Assembly: GCA_963969495.1 (NCBI GenBank)
Contig: OZ018326.1
Span: 154,504,306-154,568,305 of the forward strand
Origin: Ceratothoa steindachneri
Lineage: Eukaryota; Arthropoda; Malacostraca; Isopoda; Cymothoidae
DNA: 64,000 nt
Reading direction: 5' to 3'
Below the pieces are notes generated by a model that made no database searches, had not been told where the DNA came from, and was given only the letters and a program-made list of their open reading frames with translations. A program made the position numbers and the translations under genes. Shown here piece after piece: positions 23,544-34,805 of this stretch; the first letter of the stretch is position 1; the number at the start of each line of letters is the position of its first letter.

Positions 23544-24888
23544 CAGGGTCACTCCCCTAAAACGGGCCCCGACTTTCGATAGGCCTCATTTCTTAATTTT
23601 CTGCCAGAATTGAATGAAACGTTGGCGATAATTAGTTTATTGTGTTTAAAAACATCATATCGAAACATGAGAGTCTTTGGACTTTTCTTCTTTATTCTAG
23701 AGCACGTGTTCGAGATGGCCTCCATTTAACTATGAGCATTTCTTGAGGCGCAGCACAAAGTTGTCCATGACGTTCTTACAAACCAACTGACTAGTGGCTC
23801 TGTTCTCCTACCTGATGGCTTCCTTGAGTTCCATGATCTTCCTGGGTCTCCCTGCGTACACTTTGTCTTTAAGGTAGCCCCAGAGAAAGAAATCTGGGGG
23901 GGGGCTAAGGTCTGTGCCATGGTGTCTACTCAAAATCAGTCTTGAGACTGATCACACGGCCACCAAAGTTCTCTTTAAGACAATCTAGGGACAGGTTTGA
24001 GGTGTGAGAGCTTGTTCCATCTTGCTGGAAACAGAGCTTCCCCATAAGCGACAGGAACAGGGTCTGCAGCCCCTTCAAAAAGGTTTGAGGACCTCAACAT
24101 ATCGCTCCTTAGTGACTGTCACTGTCGCGCCAGATTACTCGAAGAAGAATGGTCCGATGATGCCTCTGGCTGAGATTGCAGTTCATACCGTGCACTTAGG
24201 GGAGTGTAGGGGCTTGGTAGCTACCTCATTTGGTCTGGAGGTCTCCCATAAGACATTTGTCCTCGAGTTTACCTTTCCTTCAAGATGGAAGGGAGGTCCA
24301 AAGGAGGTTAAGGAAAGTTCGGGTCTCCTGAATCTTCCTCAGTATCTTGACTGCCATAGCCTTGCTCTGCTCCTTGTCTGAGGCTGTAAGGGTCTGCTTC
24401 GTCTGTATTTTGTATGGGTAGGCATTTAAATCCATTACTAGCACTCTCCTACAAGTCTCACGGGATATACTAACTTCGCTTGCGCACAGAGCGTTTTGGA
24501 CTCTACTGAACTGACTCTCTCACGCTCTCGACCAGCTCAGATGTACGCTTCCTGGGGCCTCCTGAATGGCTTGGACGGTTGTCACTGACCGCATTGAAAT
24601 TCTACATTGCCCCAGTTCTCAAGTTGTCCACCCAGTCCTGAATTCTGCTCTTGGAGGAGGATTTTTCTCATTCGAACTGATGCACGAAAGTGTCCTGCAC
24701 TTTCTTGAGCGAACCTGTCTTGTAGTAATGTTGACGCAGTATATTCTTTGCTGGAGCTCCCATTGAGATCTAGTTGTGTTCACAGGCGTTGCTTCTGCCA
24801 TGTCCTGCAAAGTAAGGGTGATTAGTGAATGAATGAATGATATATCACAAAAAGTGTGTGCAGGCCCCTTTTGGGGGGGGTGACCCTG
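23544..24888 (-). mobile_element. IS630/Tc1-superfamily transposon with terminal repeats
   Basis: The ends are CAGGGTCACTCCCC (left) and GGGGGGTGACCCTG (right), flanked on both sides by TA (23542-23543 and 24889-24890), as expected for TA-duplicating elements. The length of 1345 bases fits a single-gene transposon. The transposase reads on the minus strand. Confidence 0.82.
23700..24801 (-). pseudogene. IS630-type transposase, decayed
   Basis: The N-terminus begins MAEATPVNTTRSQWELQQRI at 24801, the start of a helix-turn-helix domain common in arthropod elements of this type (probably DUF4817-like). The C-terminus has PDFFLWGYLKDKVYAGRP followed by KIMELKEAIR and a stop, then ENRATSQ and VMDNFVLRL in shifted frames. 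The PDFFLWGYLK block is the usual last catalytic region of these transposases. Frameshifts through the middle (24000-24400) hide the first two catalytic residues. Confidence 0.75.
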
Positions 24889-24899
24889 TATTTCTATAT

Positions 24900-26262
24900 A
24901 CATTACGAAAAAGAAATTTCAATCAGTGTATATGACTGTGTTCAAGCACATTAAATAAAAAGATAAATAAATTGAAATCAACTAGAATTTGTTAGCATAT
25001 TTTGGAAAAAGGAAATTTATAACGCATTCTAAACTTATATCAATTTTGGTTGGTTATGAGGATTTTCCGAATAGTTAAATGTCAATAAATGTAATTTGGG
25101 ATGTTAACTAATATTTCGGAATTTTGAAACAATATTTTGGGTTCATTTAGGAGGCAAATTCGCCCCACGTTGGGATCAAGTCAACTTGACCACGGCCAGA
25201 AAAAATAAAGTCAAGTTAGTTCAAGTCTGTTTAAATTCTTCGAATGAATAAATAATACATTTTACATTAAATGTCACAGGATTAATTTAATTTAGCTAAA
25301 ATTGGCAGAACAAAATTTAACTTTTTGCTTCCCAAATCCAGTGAGAAACGATGCGTTAAAGTGATTTAAGATGAGACGTTAAATTAAATTGCTCGATTTG
25401 GATCCATCTATACTAACAACAGATATTGCTGAACGTGTCAACATAACCTAACCTTATCAGTTTAAATGGATGTAAAATAGGAACCAATATAGAGAATGTT
25501 AAAAAGATGGGAAGCAATATGTTCTATTGTTGTTTTGGAAGGCAAGAGAATGATCCGAAACTACTTTTTTTCTGCTTTCTTTAAGGAAAATATATACCTT
25601 TATTTGACCCTCGCATCCACACACATTTGGATATACGAGTATGTATAGCATTCACCCTTCTTATCTTATTAGTTAGGGTAAAAAATACCACCGTGTCGTC
25701 AGCTGCGGCTCGTAGAAGGTTACTAAAGGTTACCAAGCTCATGTGTGAAAAGGTCGGAATAGCTGGGTTGGAAATTCGCTTTAGTGAATAAGAACTCGAT
25801 AAGTGGGGTCTATGAATCCTCCTCCCCCTAATTTATGTTCGTTGGTCATTTTTGTTTAACTAACCCCCCCCTCCTACTTGTCCACACACCAAAGGTGAAA
25901 GAGGTCATTAACCTCGATAGAAAACCACCTGAATAAACATGAATAAGAACAAATTATGATCTTGGAAGCAGTTAAAATAAATATTTTTTTTCTGTTCCTC
26001 TAAAGGGGGCTGATAAGGGACAATGTCCTTTGTACGAGGTTGTACGAGCTGGTTATGGCTTTTTATTGCACCCTTTTACCTTATCTTTTACAATAATCTT
26101 AATTCTGCCCATTCTCTTTTTTTCTTCTGTCTGTACTCCCATCATTCTTACTCACGTGTCGATAGGTCGGACAGGCAGAAGGGCGCCAGACCTCACATAA
26201 ATCATTTCCAGTCCGAGCAAAAGAGAAACCCCAAAGAAACTCCCCCCCCCCCCGCTTTACTC
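24900..26262. other. AT-rich intron stretch, nothing identified
   Basis: No coding or repeat signal could be supported in this segment. C runs near 25865 and 26245 are short homopolymers. Confidence 0.5.
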
Positions 26263-26620
26263 TCGAGCTCCGTCGTGGCCGCCTCAATATTAGGAGAAAA
26301 AGGTAAACAAACCGAAGTCGCATGCTTTCAATGAATCTGACTTATGACCTTCAAAACTTTTTACAAGTGGGACAATCCGACCCATAGTTAGTTTTCTTTT
26401 AATAATTCCCGGAATAACCTTGAGAAAACTTAGGAAATTATATCATTCAAAGGGGGATGCAAAATAACATAAAGTTTTCGAATTTCTTTAGAATCGGCCG
26501 AATAGTTACGATGTTATTGCCTCAAAACTCATTGAAAAGTAAAATGGTTACTTTCTGACCGACCAGTTTATTCTAGAGGTCCGTCGTGTCCGCAGCAATA
26601 TTAGGAGAAAAATGAGGCTC
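26263..26620 (+). repeat. Dispersed repeat, copy 2, bracketed by direct repeats
   Basis: The middle (26335-26575) matches 23190-23400. A block near CCGTCGTGGCCGCCTCAATA then TTAGGAGAAAAA at 26270-26305 is repeated as CCGTCGTGTCCGCAGCAATA then TTAGGAGAAAAA about 308 bases downstream. The element may therefore be a partial tandem dimer. Confidence 0.65.
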
Positions 26621-26624
26621 GTTT

Positions 26625-27270
26625 GATACCTATGAAACTCACTTGTGTGGTCGTTTTAGAGAACTACTGGAATCGTCGCGCTCTGGCGGGTTCTGCAAAA
26701 GAATACGAAAAATTGATTGGTTTCTATCATACTTTTAGATTTTTAAGCAACGAAGGTACAATAATTAAGTTTTTAATGAATTACAGAATTAAGGAAGAGC
26801 CAAAACACTAAGGTCCACTCGAGGCCAGTCCAAAAGGGAAAGGAAGGGAGGGAAGAGGATCATATTGGATAAAAGAAAATAGGGTATAATATATAAGTGT
26901 GTTATGTATAGATATTTGGGATTTTGATGTTTATATATGAAGTAATAGTTATTGGTTCTATTCTTAAACATATTGACGACAGAGGTGCTTCGAACAATTT
27001 GCAAGGTTAAGGCGGTAACAATCTGGCCTGTAAAATCTCATTCCGATTAACACATTTTAAGAGATCACAGAAGTGAATAAAGCTACACTTGTTAAAGTCA
27101 GGGATGGAGTGAGATATATCGTTGTCTTAGGAATATTTATATTAAAACCAATCATATGAGGATTGCTGCTTTCCAATCTTTTGCCATTCGCCAACGTACA
27201 TTTTTGAACAAGCTCTCATCAGTCGTCAACATCAAACCTGAAATGGCATATTCACGCGTCGGCTCATCTA
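26625..27270. other. Intron stretch, nothing identified
   Basis: A 62-codon open frame at 26623-26811 has no recognisable domain. The rest is AT-rich with no repeat found. Confidence 0.45.
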
Positions 27271-27276
27271 CTCTTT

Positions 27277-27335
27277 GATATGTTTGTTTGTTTTTCTATT
27301 AAATGTACGTGCACCCAGAGGGTCATGGGCACATA
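27277..27335 (+). repeat. Short dispersed repeat, also at 62728-62787
   Basis: The two sites share TTGTTTGTTTTTCT, TTAA, TACGTG, ACTCA/ACCCA, and GGTCAT-GGCAC in order over about 60 bases. The function is unknown; it may be part of a SINE or LINE tail. Confidence 0.5.
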
Positions 27336-27674
27336 CTCTTTGATAAAGAAATTATAGTTTCTAAATTCTCCATCATACTTTTCTTCAGTGACCGTCATTT
27401 CGGTGTGAACATTTACGTTCTAGAAATTAAACGCATAAATTGTTTTCATTTGTCTATAAATGAGAAATTTCAAGAAGCCTTTTGTAAGAGATAGCGTTTA
27501 CTTTAACAGAAATCGAGAATGCGAATGTCTCCGCGGATCTCTGCCCTTCTAATTTATTTTTATAATTGAACAATAAGGTTCAAGTCAATGCGGTTAGGTA
27601 AAGGTAATAGTAAGAATTCCTTAATCCGCTAGAAAAGTCTCCTGGAGTTTCTCAACCCTCTTCAGAAGTGCCAC

Positions 27675-27721
27675 CTGTTTTTAGAGAAATGGATGGTTGA
27701 CCAGTCTGAAGTGTGGCGCTG
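27675..27721 (-). CDS. Possible small host exon (47 bases)
   Basis: On the minus strand a pyrimidine-rich AACCCTCTTCAG acceptor precedes 47 bases, followed by a CAG then GTGGCA donor. In phase 0 it reads QRHTSDWSTIHFSKN plus two bases. It would join the 28025-29137 exon (ends phase 0) to the 22208-22337 exon (needs one base to finish a codon), exactly repairing the frame. Against it, both splice sites lie in the arms of a 21-base inverted repeat (27649-27670 and 27713-27733), so it may be a hairpin element. The other reading of the area, VALLKRVEKLQETFLAD then a stop, could be an alternative last exon. Confidence 0.35.
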
Positions 27722-28024
27722 CTGAAGAGGGTTATAATACTTGGGAAAGGGGCTATATTATTTTTAAGTAGCATTCATGCGCGCTGACCCAGCCTTATGG
27801 GGAAATGGTTACGGTTGAAAGTTGAAGCAAATATTCTGCCACTTCATCACACCATGCTGTAATATTGAATTAATTGTTATTTGATCTAAAGTGAGTCAGT
27901 ATTCTTCTATTTTACTACTTTTTCAACGTATAAACCCTTAATTTGTTATTTGTACGTATGGATAGAATCAACTAAGGGCAAAATGGCGCATTAAATCCCT
28001 TCATACACACAAAAAAAAACTTAC

Positions 28025-29137
28025 TTGCGGTTCCTCAGAAGTTTTGTTGAATTTGGCCACGACTCTTTCCATTTGGTTGATCTTCTTTTGGCGCGAGACT
28101 TGTTCCAGTTCCAGTTGATTTTCGGGTCCTTTGTTGCGGACAGCTTCATTAGGTTGAGAAACAGGATTGTTTGTGGTCTGGTTAGTCTTTCCAGAAGCAG
28201 AAGCACCTTGAGATACTTTTACTTCATGTGTACTCATAGATGTGTGGGAGGTCACTTTGGCAACACTTGCACTTGCAATTGTGGCGGATGTTTGTTGGAG
28301 AGTAGAAGCTTTGTTGATTATGGGACTTTCTGATGTTACTTTTGTCAAAGTGGTCTTCGATTTATCAGGAGTAGAGTTTTGTATTTCCAAAGTATCTGTA
28401 ATTGAAGGTTTGGGTTTGGGTACAATTTTGGTTATTGGAGAGTTTGTTGTTTCTCCAGTTTGCTTTGGGCTTTCCTTTTTACCGGGCGGAAAACTTGGAG
28501 CGGGTACAGCACTTTTGGAAGTAGCAATTGAAGTGGATCCAGTTGGTGCAATTGATGTTTTCTCTGCAGAAACAGAAGTTCTAGTGGCAGCTGCAGTAAC
28601 TTTAGGAATCCCTGTTTGTATTGAACTAGAGGGTGTAGATTTAGTAGATGTGTTTACTGTCACATTTGAAACTCTGGCTACTGCGTTCTTTTGTATCGGA
28701 ACAGAAGTTTTAGGAGTAGTTACAGCAGTAGTAGAAACACTTGTAGTTTTAGTATTGACGAGAGCTTTAGTTGAAGATGTAGAAGTAGGAACACTGAGTT
28801 TCTTTGCAATGTTTGCGTTTGTCTTATCTAGGGTAAGAGATTCCTCTGAGTTGGTTTTCGGCTTTGGATTTCCAAGCGTACTTTTTTCTTGTGAAACTTT
28901 ATCCTGGGGTTTAGACGCCATTGTATTTTCCCTTGATTGAGATTTTGTAGGTTGAGTTTCTTTGTAAATAGCCTTTGATGCTTCACTGGAAAGGTTCTCA
29001 TATTTAATTTCATTCGCGGGAGGCTTCGACACTTGATGGCTGGTGGTATTTACTGGTGAGCCGTCATCCGAATCTTTTGTACTCGTTCCTAGAGGACCAA
29101 CCGTTTTCTTAAGACTCTCCAGCTTAATTTGTGAGTT
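28025..29137 (-). CDS. Host gene large exon: Ser/Thr/Ala-rich disordered region
   Basis: An exon of 1113 bases (371 codons, phase 0 at both ends) on the minus strand. The acceptor is AACTTTTTTCAG before 29137 and the donor is CCGCAA then GTAAGT after 28025. The protein begins NSQIKLESLKKTVGPLGTST and is dominated by Ser, Thr, Ala, Pro and Lys with almost no hydrophobic clusters, so it is probably disordered. The last 40 residues turn helical (ENQLELEQVSRQKKINQMER then VVAKFNKTSEEPQ), fitting entry into a coiled coil. A frame this long without stops in such AT-rich DNA is unlikely by chance. The 232-codon antisense frame is a shadow of it. Confidence 0.8.
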
Positions 29138-29271
29138 CTGAAAAAAGTTATTTTGGAAATTCTCAATTGTGACTCATTAGGGGAAATATATAAAGTTCAT
29201 TTCAAGATCCATAAAAAAAACATATAATATATATATAATATAATAGGTATTTATAATGCGCCCTTCCTAAC

Positions 29272-29426
29272 ATTCCTTGCTGGGATGCTTGGATTCTTCA
29301 TCTGTAGTTCCTCTTCGGCCTTTCTCTCCTTTTCGGGCGAACTAGTGTACTCCTTATGAATCCCATCAACGTTGAACCTCAAGTTTTTATCAGGAAAATC
29401 CGAAGATGCTGCTAGACGATCTGTTC
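29272..29426 (-). CDS. Host gene exon: charged linker
   Basis: An exon of 155 bases on the minus strand. The acceptor is TGTCTTTCAAG before 29426. The first two bases complete a Gly codon begun by the exon at 44159-44213. It then reads TDRLAASSDFPDKNLRFNVD, GIHKEYTSSPEKERKAEEEL and QMKNPSIPARN. The donor would be AAT then GTTAGG, a weak site, leaving a short 134-base intron before the large exon, which starts in the matching phase 0. The exon body is rich in Lys and Glu. The weak donor is the main doubt. Confidence 0.62.
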
Positions 29427-29625
29427 CTTGAAAGACAAAATAAAGACCATTAAAAACTTTATTAACAACACCATTCGCTGCACTAATAAAAAAAAGAGTG
29501 TGGTCAGCGCGTATCAGTACCCCTTTAAGTAAATAGTATTACAGTATTCGTGGCATCCACGGCTATTTCCGAAACATGTTGCTACGCCTGCAAGAAAAAA
29601 ATTAGGGAGGTGGTTGCCTAGAACA

Positions 29626-29630
<5 letters not shown>

Positions 29631-29656
<26 letters not shown>
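29631..29656. repeat. (TA)n at the LINE 3' side
   Basis: A short TA run just beyond the 3' end of the minus-strand LINE at 29690-32040; it may be its terminal simple-repeat tail. Confidence 0.9.
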
Positions 29657-29657
<1 letters not shown>

Positions 29658-29689
29658 CCCCGCGCATATCTCCCGTGGATAGGATGGCG

Positions 29690-32040
29690 CATGGCCAGAG
29701 ACACTTCCACTCCACCATTCGCACACATTATCCGCTGCTTAACCAAGGTGACCTACCTACTACATTTTTCCTTCTATCATCAGTGTCCGGTTTCCCCTGA
29801 AAACTTCATTACCTGCGTTTGTGTGTCACCCTACACAGCTCATCCTCCTCTAACCATTCGTCTCCATTCATTTCTATTCCTAGCACGCCTTTCTGCCTAC
29901 TGGATGCTCAGGCTCCGTCCAGCAAGGACATCTCTCGTACACTCCATCCTCCCCCTTCTCGGGCGCCCACGTTGTCTCCTTCCTATCACTAGAGATCCAA
30001 ACACTCTCTTTACCAGCCTTTCATCCTCCATTCTCTCTAGGTGACCATACCTTCTCATCACAACTCTATCAGCTCTTTCAAGCAAACTCACTTTACTTCC
30101 ACATCTCTCGCGTACTCTTTCGTTTCTCACTCTGTCAATCAACCTCACACCACAAATACTTCTCAGACATTTAATTTCCATAACTTTAACCTTCCTTTCG
30201 TTCGCACTCAACGCCCATGTTTCACATCCATAAGGAGCAGTGGGAACCAACACTCCCTTATACAATCCTATTTGCGCCTGCCTGCTCATTTGCCTTCCTT
30301 TCGCACCATATGCTTGCACTCCCTTTTCCATTCGCTGCAATATTTCATTTTCACCCCTTCTATCAGCTGCCAGATCCACACCCAGATACTTAAAACACTA
30401 CACTTCTTACAGCTTCCTCCCATTTATACTCACTTGTAGCCCACTCATTCCTTCCATGTTGCATCACATTACCTTGCTTTTGCCTTCATTCACACTGAGC
30501 TTCCTTCTATCACACACAATCACAAATGCATCAACCAATGCCTGTAGTTTCTCTTTTGAGTCAGCCACCAGCACTGAATCATCCACAAACAACAATTGTT
30601 CTAGCTCTTATATCTCTCCATTTTCACTCACTAATGCTGCACCCCTACCTCCCGCTCTTGCTTTCACCTCTCTCACCACGCCATCCATATACAGATTGAA
30701 CAGCCAGGGTGACATCACGCATCCTTGTCTGAGCCAGTTTTTACACTGAACCTTCCTTTCTCCCAACCCTCACACATGTTTTACAGTCATCATAAAAGCT
30801 TTTAATAGATCTTATCAGTGTGCATTCAATCCCAACCATTCTCAACACATTCCACATCCTCTTTCGGCCCAATCTGGCATACGCTTTCTCCAGATTCATA
30901 AATGCCATGAAGACACTTTTATTCTTTTCCAGGTACTTCTCACATATATTCTTCAAGGTAAAAATTTGATCTACACTCCCTCGCCACTTCCTAAACCCCC
31001 CTTGTTCCTCATCAATCAGATTTTCCATGCACCTCCTAACTCTTTCACTCAAGACTCGTCAATATACCTTTCCAGGCACACTTAACAGACTTATACCCCT
31101 AAAAACTACCACACTCAGTTCTTTCACCCTTTCCCTTGTAAATAGGAACAATACATGCCTTCTTCCAATCTTCCGGCACACCCCCCTGGCCCATACATAC
31201 ATTAAACAACCTCATCAACCACTCTACTATACACTCTTCTCCCGCTTTCAGCATCTCACTTTTTATCCCATCCATACCCGCTGACTTTCCACTTTTTGTC
31301 TTTTTCACTGCCTCTTCCACTTATTTTGTGCTAATTCTTTCACTCTCTCTAATTATCTCTGATGCCATCCCACATCTTCCAAGACATAACCGGTGTACTT
31401 CTCTACTATCGTCTACATTTAGCAAATTCTCAAAATATTCTCGCCATCTTTTCCTTACTTCTTCATTTGTACTGATTACTTCGCCCCTACCATCCTTCAC
31501 TCTCATTTCTATCGCCTCTTTTCTTATTTCTCACACAATTTAATTCCTTCCAAAATTGCTTTTTATTCTTTCTAAAGCACTCAAACACTTTCACCCCACC
31601 TGTCATTCGCTTCTCTCTTCAGTTCAGCCACTCGACTTTTCACCTCCTGTCGCTTCCTCACTTTTCCTTATTTTCTGCGCTTCTGTTCTGTCTATACCTG
31701 TGGAACAGTTCACGCTTCTCTTAACACTAGCTCTTCCACTTCAGCATTTCAACATTAGCTACCCTTCCTAACTCTCCTTTCTCTAAGCACTCTAATTCCA
31801 CATGCTTTCCTGGCGGCTTCTTCTATGCTCTCACGCATCAACTTCCACTCATCTTCCACACCCAAACCCTCAGACTCTCTTATCACTTCCCACTTCCTTG
31901 CAACCGACTCTTTATATTCTTCCTTGCACACCGCTTCCTTCAACTTGTCGACCCTTACCACCTCCTTCTCTGGCAAGATCCTTCGTTTGCCAACCCATTC
32001 ACTCTTTACTCTTACTTCTGCTCTCACCAGGTGATAGCCA
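29690..32040 (-). mobile_element. RTE/CR1-like LINE, most of the reverse transcriptase
   Basis: Minus-strand blocks in order: a pre-RT linker (31755-32027), REYFENLLN (31321-31506), KTKSGKSAGMDGIKSEMLKA and VPEDWKKACIVPIYKGKGER (31099-31320), EEQGGFRKWRGSVDQIFTLK and VFMAFMNLEKAYARL (30741-31052), a shifted FVDDSVLVADSKEKLQALVD near 30560-30600, and the C-terminal GLYKGVLVPTAPYGCETWAL with MEIKCLRSICGVRLIDRVRN (29897-30379). Two changes hit the catalytic centre: EKAYA replaces the usual EKAYD in motif A, and FVDD replaces (Y/F)ADD. The endonuclease half is missing. The clade is uncertain between RTE-like and CR1-like. Confidence 0.85.
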
Positions 32041-32152
32041 GATACTCTCTCACCATCCCGCTCTTTACATCTACATCCAAAAATCTCTTCACATTCTCTT
32101 CTCTCTTCCTATCAGAACAAGATAGACGAGAAGCTGCTCCCAACATACACCG

Positions 32153-32172
32153 ATATATATATATATATATAT
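32153..32172. repeat. Short (TA)n
   Basis: A 20-base TA run upstream (minus-strand sense) of the LINE. Confidence 0.85.
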
Positions 32173-32217
32173 CAGAACAACAATTGTTAAATACAATGAC
32201 AGATTCCAAATATGTAA

Positions 32218-32231
32218 ATAAAACCACTGTG

Positions 32232-32281
<50 letters not shown>
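32218..32281. repeat. Palindrome plus (TA)n
   Basis: TAAAACCACTGTGGTTTTA is a 19-base palindrome that passes directly into a TA run of 46 bases (32236-32281). Confidence 0.85.
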
Positions 32282-32286
<5 letters not shown>

Positions 32287-32289
32287 ACT

Positions 32290-32860
32290 AATATAATTTG
32301 TTTATGAATTAGAAGCTGCATTTTCCACCATATTCTCCTAAATAGTCTTGTGTTCATGATTTATAATTAGTTTGGGCTGATTGATTTTTAGGGAATTTTA
32401 AGAAATTGTTCAAGTAAATGCATTTTAGAGCAAATACGACGCACATTACCTTGAGGATGCTTCAAGATTGGTTTCAAATTGCTGGTTTTCGTCAAGGGGG
32501 ATGAATGGCCCATTGCAGAGGTTGGCTTCAATAAGTTATCTAAGAATAGAAGAAATTGGCATCGATATTTTCAGTGTTGAATTGATTTTTATTACTAACG
32601 ACAAATCTGAATACAATAAACGTTTTAGAATAAATGTAAGCTATTTTGTTTACATTGCCTTCCCCCGTCCTCTATTTCTTTGTTTCTTTTCTTCCATACA
32701 CCATGCTATTTCGTAGGTATCCACGTACTTTATTCATCCCTTTGAGCGTCTTACATTAGTCAAACCTTGCCCCATTTTCACCCACCGATTATCTGAAGGT
32801 AGTTTATAAGTTTTTTTCTTTGGAAATAGTTAATGTAGGTATTAATAACACAATAATATG
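32290..32860. other. Intron stretch, nothing identified
   Basis: An 82-codon open frame at 32468-32716 shows no recognisable domain. It is the left flank of the piggyBac element, whose left terminus I cannot place. Confidence 0.5.
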
Positions 32861-33056
32861 TTTAACATCGACATTTATTCAGAAATGCAGAAAATACAGC
32901 CTGGTAACTTTTGTAACCACTCGGCATTAACGTAACAAAATATTCGATTTTGAAATATAAGTTCCTTATAACTAAATTTGATTACTGTAACCTTTTGTGA
33001 TAATTAATCAAATGAAAAATAAAACAGTTAACGGCAAATCTAAATTAGTATACGGT

Positions 33057-34805
33057 TCATTTCTTTGTATGAAATGCCTCCATACATTCTGGGTGGATCG
33101 GTAAGTTACACATTTTGCAAATGTATACTGTCCGACGACCACATTCTCGGCACCTGCAGCGTTGTTGTTGCCCTTTTGCTGTCCAGTGCTGTTGTTGATT
33201 GAATCTTACTGTGTTTTCAATCGTGTTAGATGGATGCCATCTTGGTCCTGGTTGTTTTCGTCCAACACCGTATGTTTTCAGCAAAGAAATAACTAAATTC
33301 CTTGAAAAATCCAGCAGACTTACTGCAGCTTTTATCTTTCGATACCGCATCCATGCATTTACCACCTGCGCATTCAAACTCCAAGCGAATAAAGGCCACC
33401 ACCACTTTTTAGATCGGATTCGAATACGATACACAGATATTTGCTGATTAAAAATATCAATCCCTCCCATATGTTTATTATACACATTCACAGAATTCGG
33501 GACATCAATTTGAACATGTTTTTTCGCAATTCGGTCCCACCTCTTGGCTGTTTGAATCGGATCAGCTCTTAGCTTATTTGACCCTACACTGAGTACTTTG
33601 TTATCCTTCCATTTGACAACTGACACACATTCGGTAAATGCCTCTTCCATGTAACCACGTTTTTTTTTCTCAATGAGTTTTCTTTGCGGCAATGGAGCTC
33701 CTCCGAGGCGATCTTCTCGAAGTGTTGACGTAGCAGCGATTCCTTTATTAGACAGTTCTTTTAGAAGCGAAATTGAGCCAAAATAATTGTCACAGATGAC
33801 ATGTTGCCCTTTTATCAAATCCGTTTTATTTATCATTTCCATAACTACATTGGGTCCATGCCCAAGCCCATGATCTGGAACTTTCGTGTGAGAGCCACAG
33901 TAAGGCTCCACATGAAGAAGAGTGCCATCGGATGTACAACTCGCCCAAAGCTTGAAACCAAACCTAACCGGTTTCCCTCTTATAAACTGCTTGTCGCCGT
34001 GTCGCCCGTAATACGGCACCATGATCTCATCAACGCTGATGAACTCTTCTGTTTTATTGATTTTATTTGTTCGATTTAGATGCTCGAAAATAGGCCTCAC
34101 TTTGTAAAACCGATCCCCATCAATTAACATATTATCAGCGAAATGAAGACACCTCATTATTTGATCGAATGTGTCTCTCCTCATTGAGTTTACTACTAAC
34201 GTATTCTGCACATCTTCCATTTGGGTCCAATATAACCTTCTATTTGGCAATCTATTATATCCGGAAAGAATAAGAATTCCGAACAAAACTCTTAAATTGT
34301 CTGGAGTTAGGCAGTCGTGTTGGAGTGATTTTTGTTGGGCATAAAGTTTGCTTTGGTGACAAATGTACTCCAGCCAATCCTCGGTCCAACATTGCCCAAT
34401 GAATTCTAATATATTCTGGATGTCTTCCGTTTCACTATTTGATATACAAGGTTCATAATCACTTACCGTATCTATGACTTTTGCTTTATTTTTATGCCAA
34501 ACATTGGTTACTTTTCGTCGTTTCGGTGCTGGAAGAGCAGAGGAAGTTGAAGGTTGGCTTTCGACGTCTTGTCGTTGCTCCTCAGGTGGCAAAATTACAC
34601 TTGTAAGAAGAATTCTTCTCGGTAGATGATCAGGGTCACAGGAAACCTCGTCGTCAGAGCAGTCAGAATCACAGTCGGTTTCAGCTGTCGCATCCTCAGT
34701 TGGTGGCTCAATTCCAACAAACACGTGCTGGTTATCATTTTCTTCCAACAATGCATCGTGAATTTCATTTAATTTCATCCTAAAAATTGAAAAACTAATT
34801 AACAT
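33057..34805 (-). CDS. piggyBac transposase, intact frame (582 codons)
   Basis: The acidic N-terminus (residues 30-60) is followed by the transposase fold. Catalytic aspartates are visible at SVDEIMVPYYG (D259), VICDNYFGS (D339) and KHMGGIDIFNQ (D450), with KWKDNKVLSVGSN (D401) between them. RFGFKLWASC (about 281-290) is another family hallmark. The C-terminus ends in a cysteine-rich zinc-binding domain, CRCRECGRRTVYICKMCNLP then HPECMEAFH, typical of this superfamily. No stop or frameshift is present. The annotated first Met (34805) may be too early: Met10 or the Met at 34778 begins MKLNEIHDALLEEND, a more usual start. It could be functional, but only the right terminus is complete. Confidence 0.92.
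   Translation of the reverse strand: MLISFSIFRMKLNEIHDALLEENDNQHVFVGIEPPTEDATAETDCDSDCSDDEVSCDPDHLPRRILLTSVILPPEEQRQDVESQPSTSSALPAPKRRKVTNVWHKNKAKVIDTVSDYEPCISNSETEDIQNILEFIGQCWTEDWLEYICHQSKLYAQQKSLQHDCLTPDNLRVLFGILILSGYNRLPNRRLYWTQMEDVQNTLVVNSMRRDTFDQIMRCLHFADNMLIDGDRFYKVRPIFEHLNRTNKINKTEEFISVDEIMVPYYGRHGDKQFIRGKPVRFGFKLWASCTSDGTLLHVEPYCGSHTKVPDHGLGHGPNVVMEMINKTDLIKGQHVICDNYFGSISLLKELSNKGIAATSTLREDRLGGAPLPQRKLIEKKKRGYMEEAFTECVSVVKWKDNKVLSVGSNKLRADPIQTAKRWDRIAKKHVQIDVPNSVNVYNKHMGGIDIFNQQISVYRIRIRSKKWWWPLFAWSLNAQVVNAWMRYRKIKAAVSLLDFSRNLVISLLKTYGVGRKQPGPRWHPSNTIENTVRFNQQQHWTAKGQQQRCRCRECGRRTVYICKMCNLPIHPECMEAFHTKK

Noticed and set aside
24004..24381. 125-codon plus-strand frame
   Set aside because: It lies inside the IS630-type transposon opposite its minus-strand transposase and shows no domain.
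28242..28940. 232-codon plus-strand open frame
   Set aside because: It is the antisense shadow of the Ser/Thr-rich host exon, whose minus-strand frame is longer and has splice sites with matching phases.
30041..32125. Several plus-strand frames of 70-170 codons
   Set aside because: All are antisense to the minus-strand LINE reverse transcriptase; their composition (Ser, Leu, Thr, His) is the usual shadow pattern.
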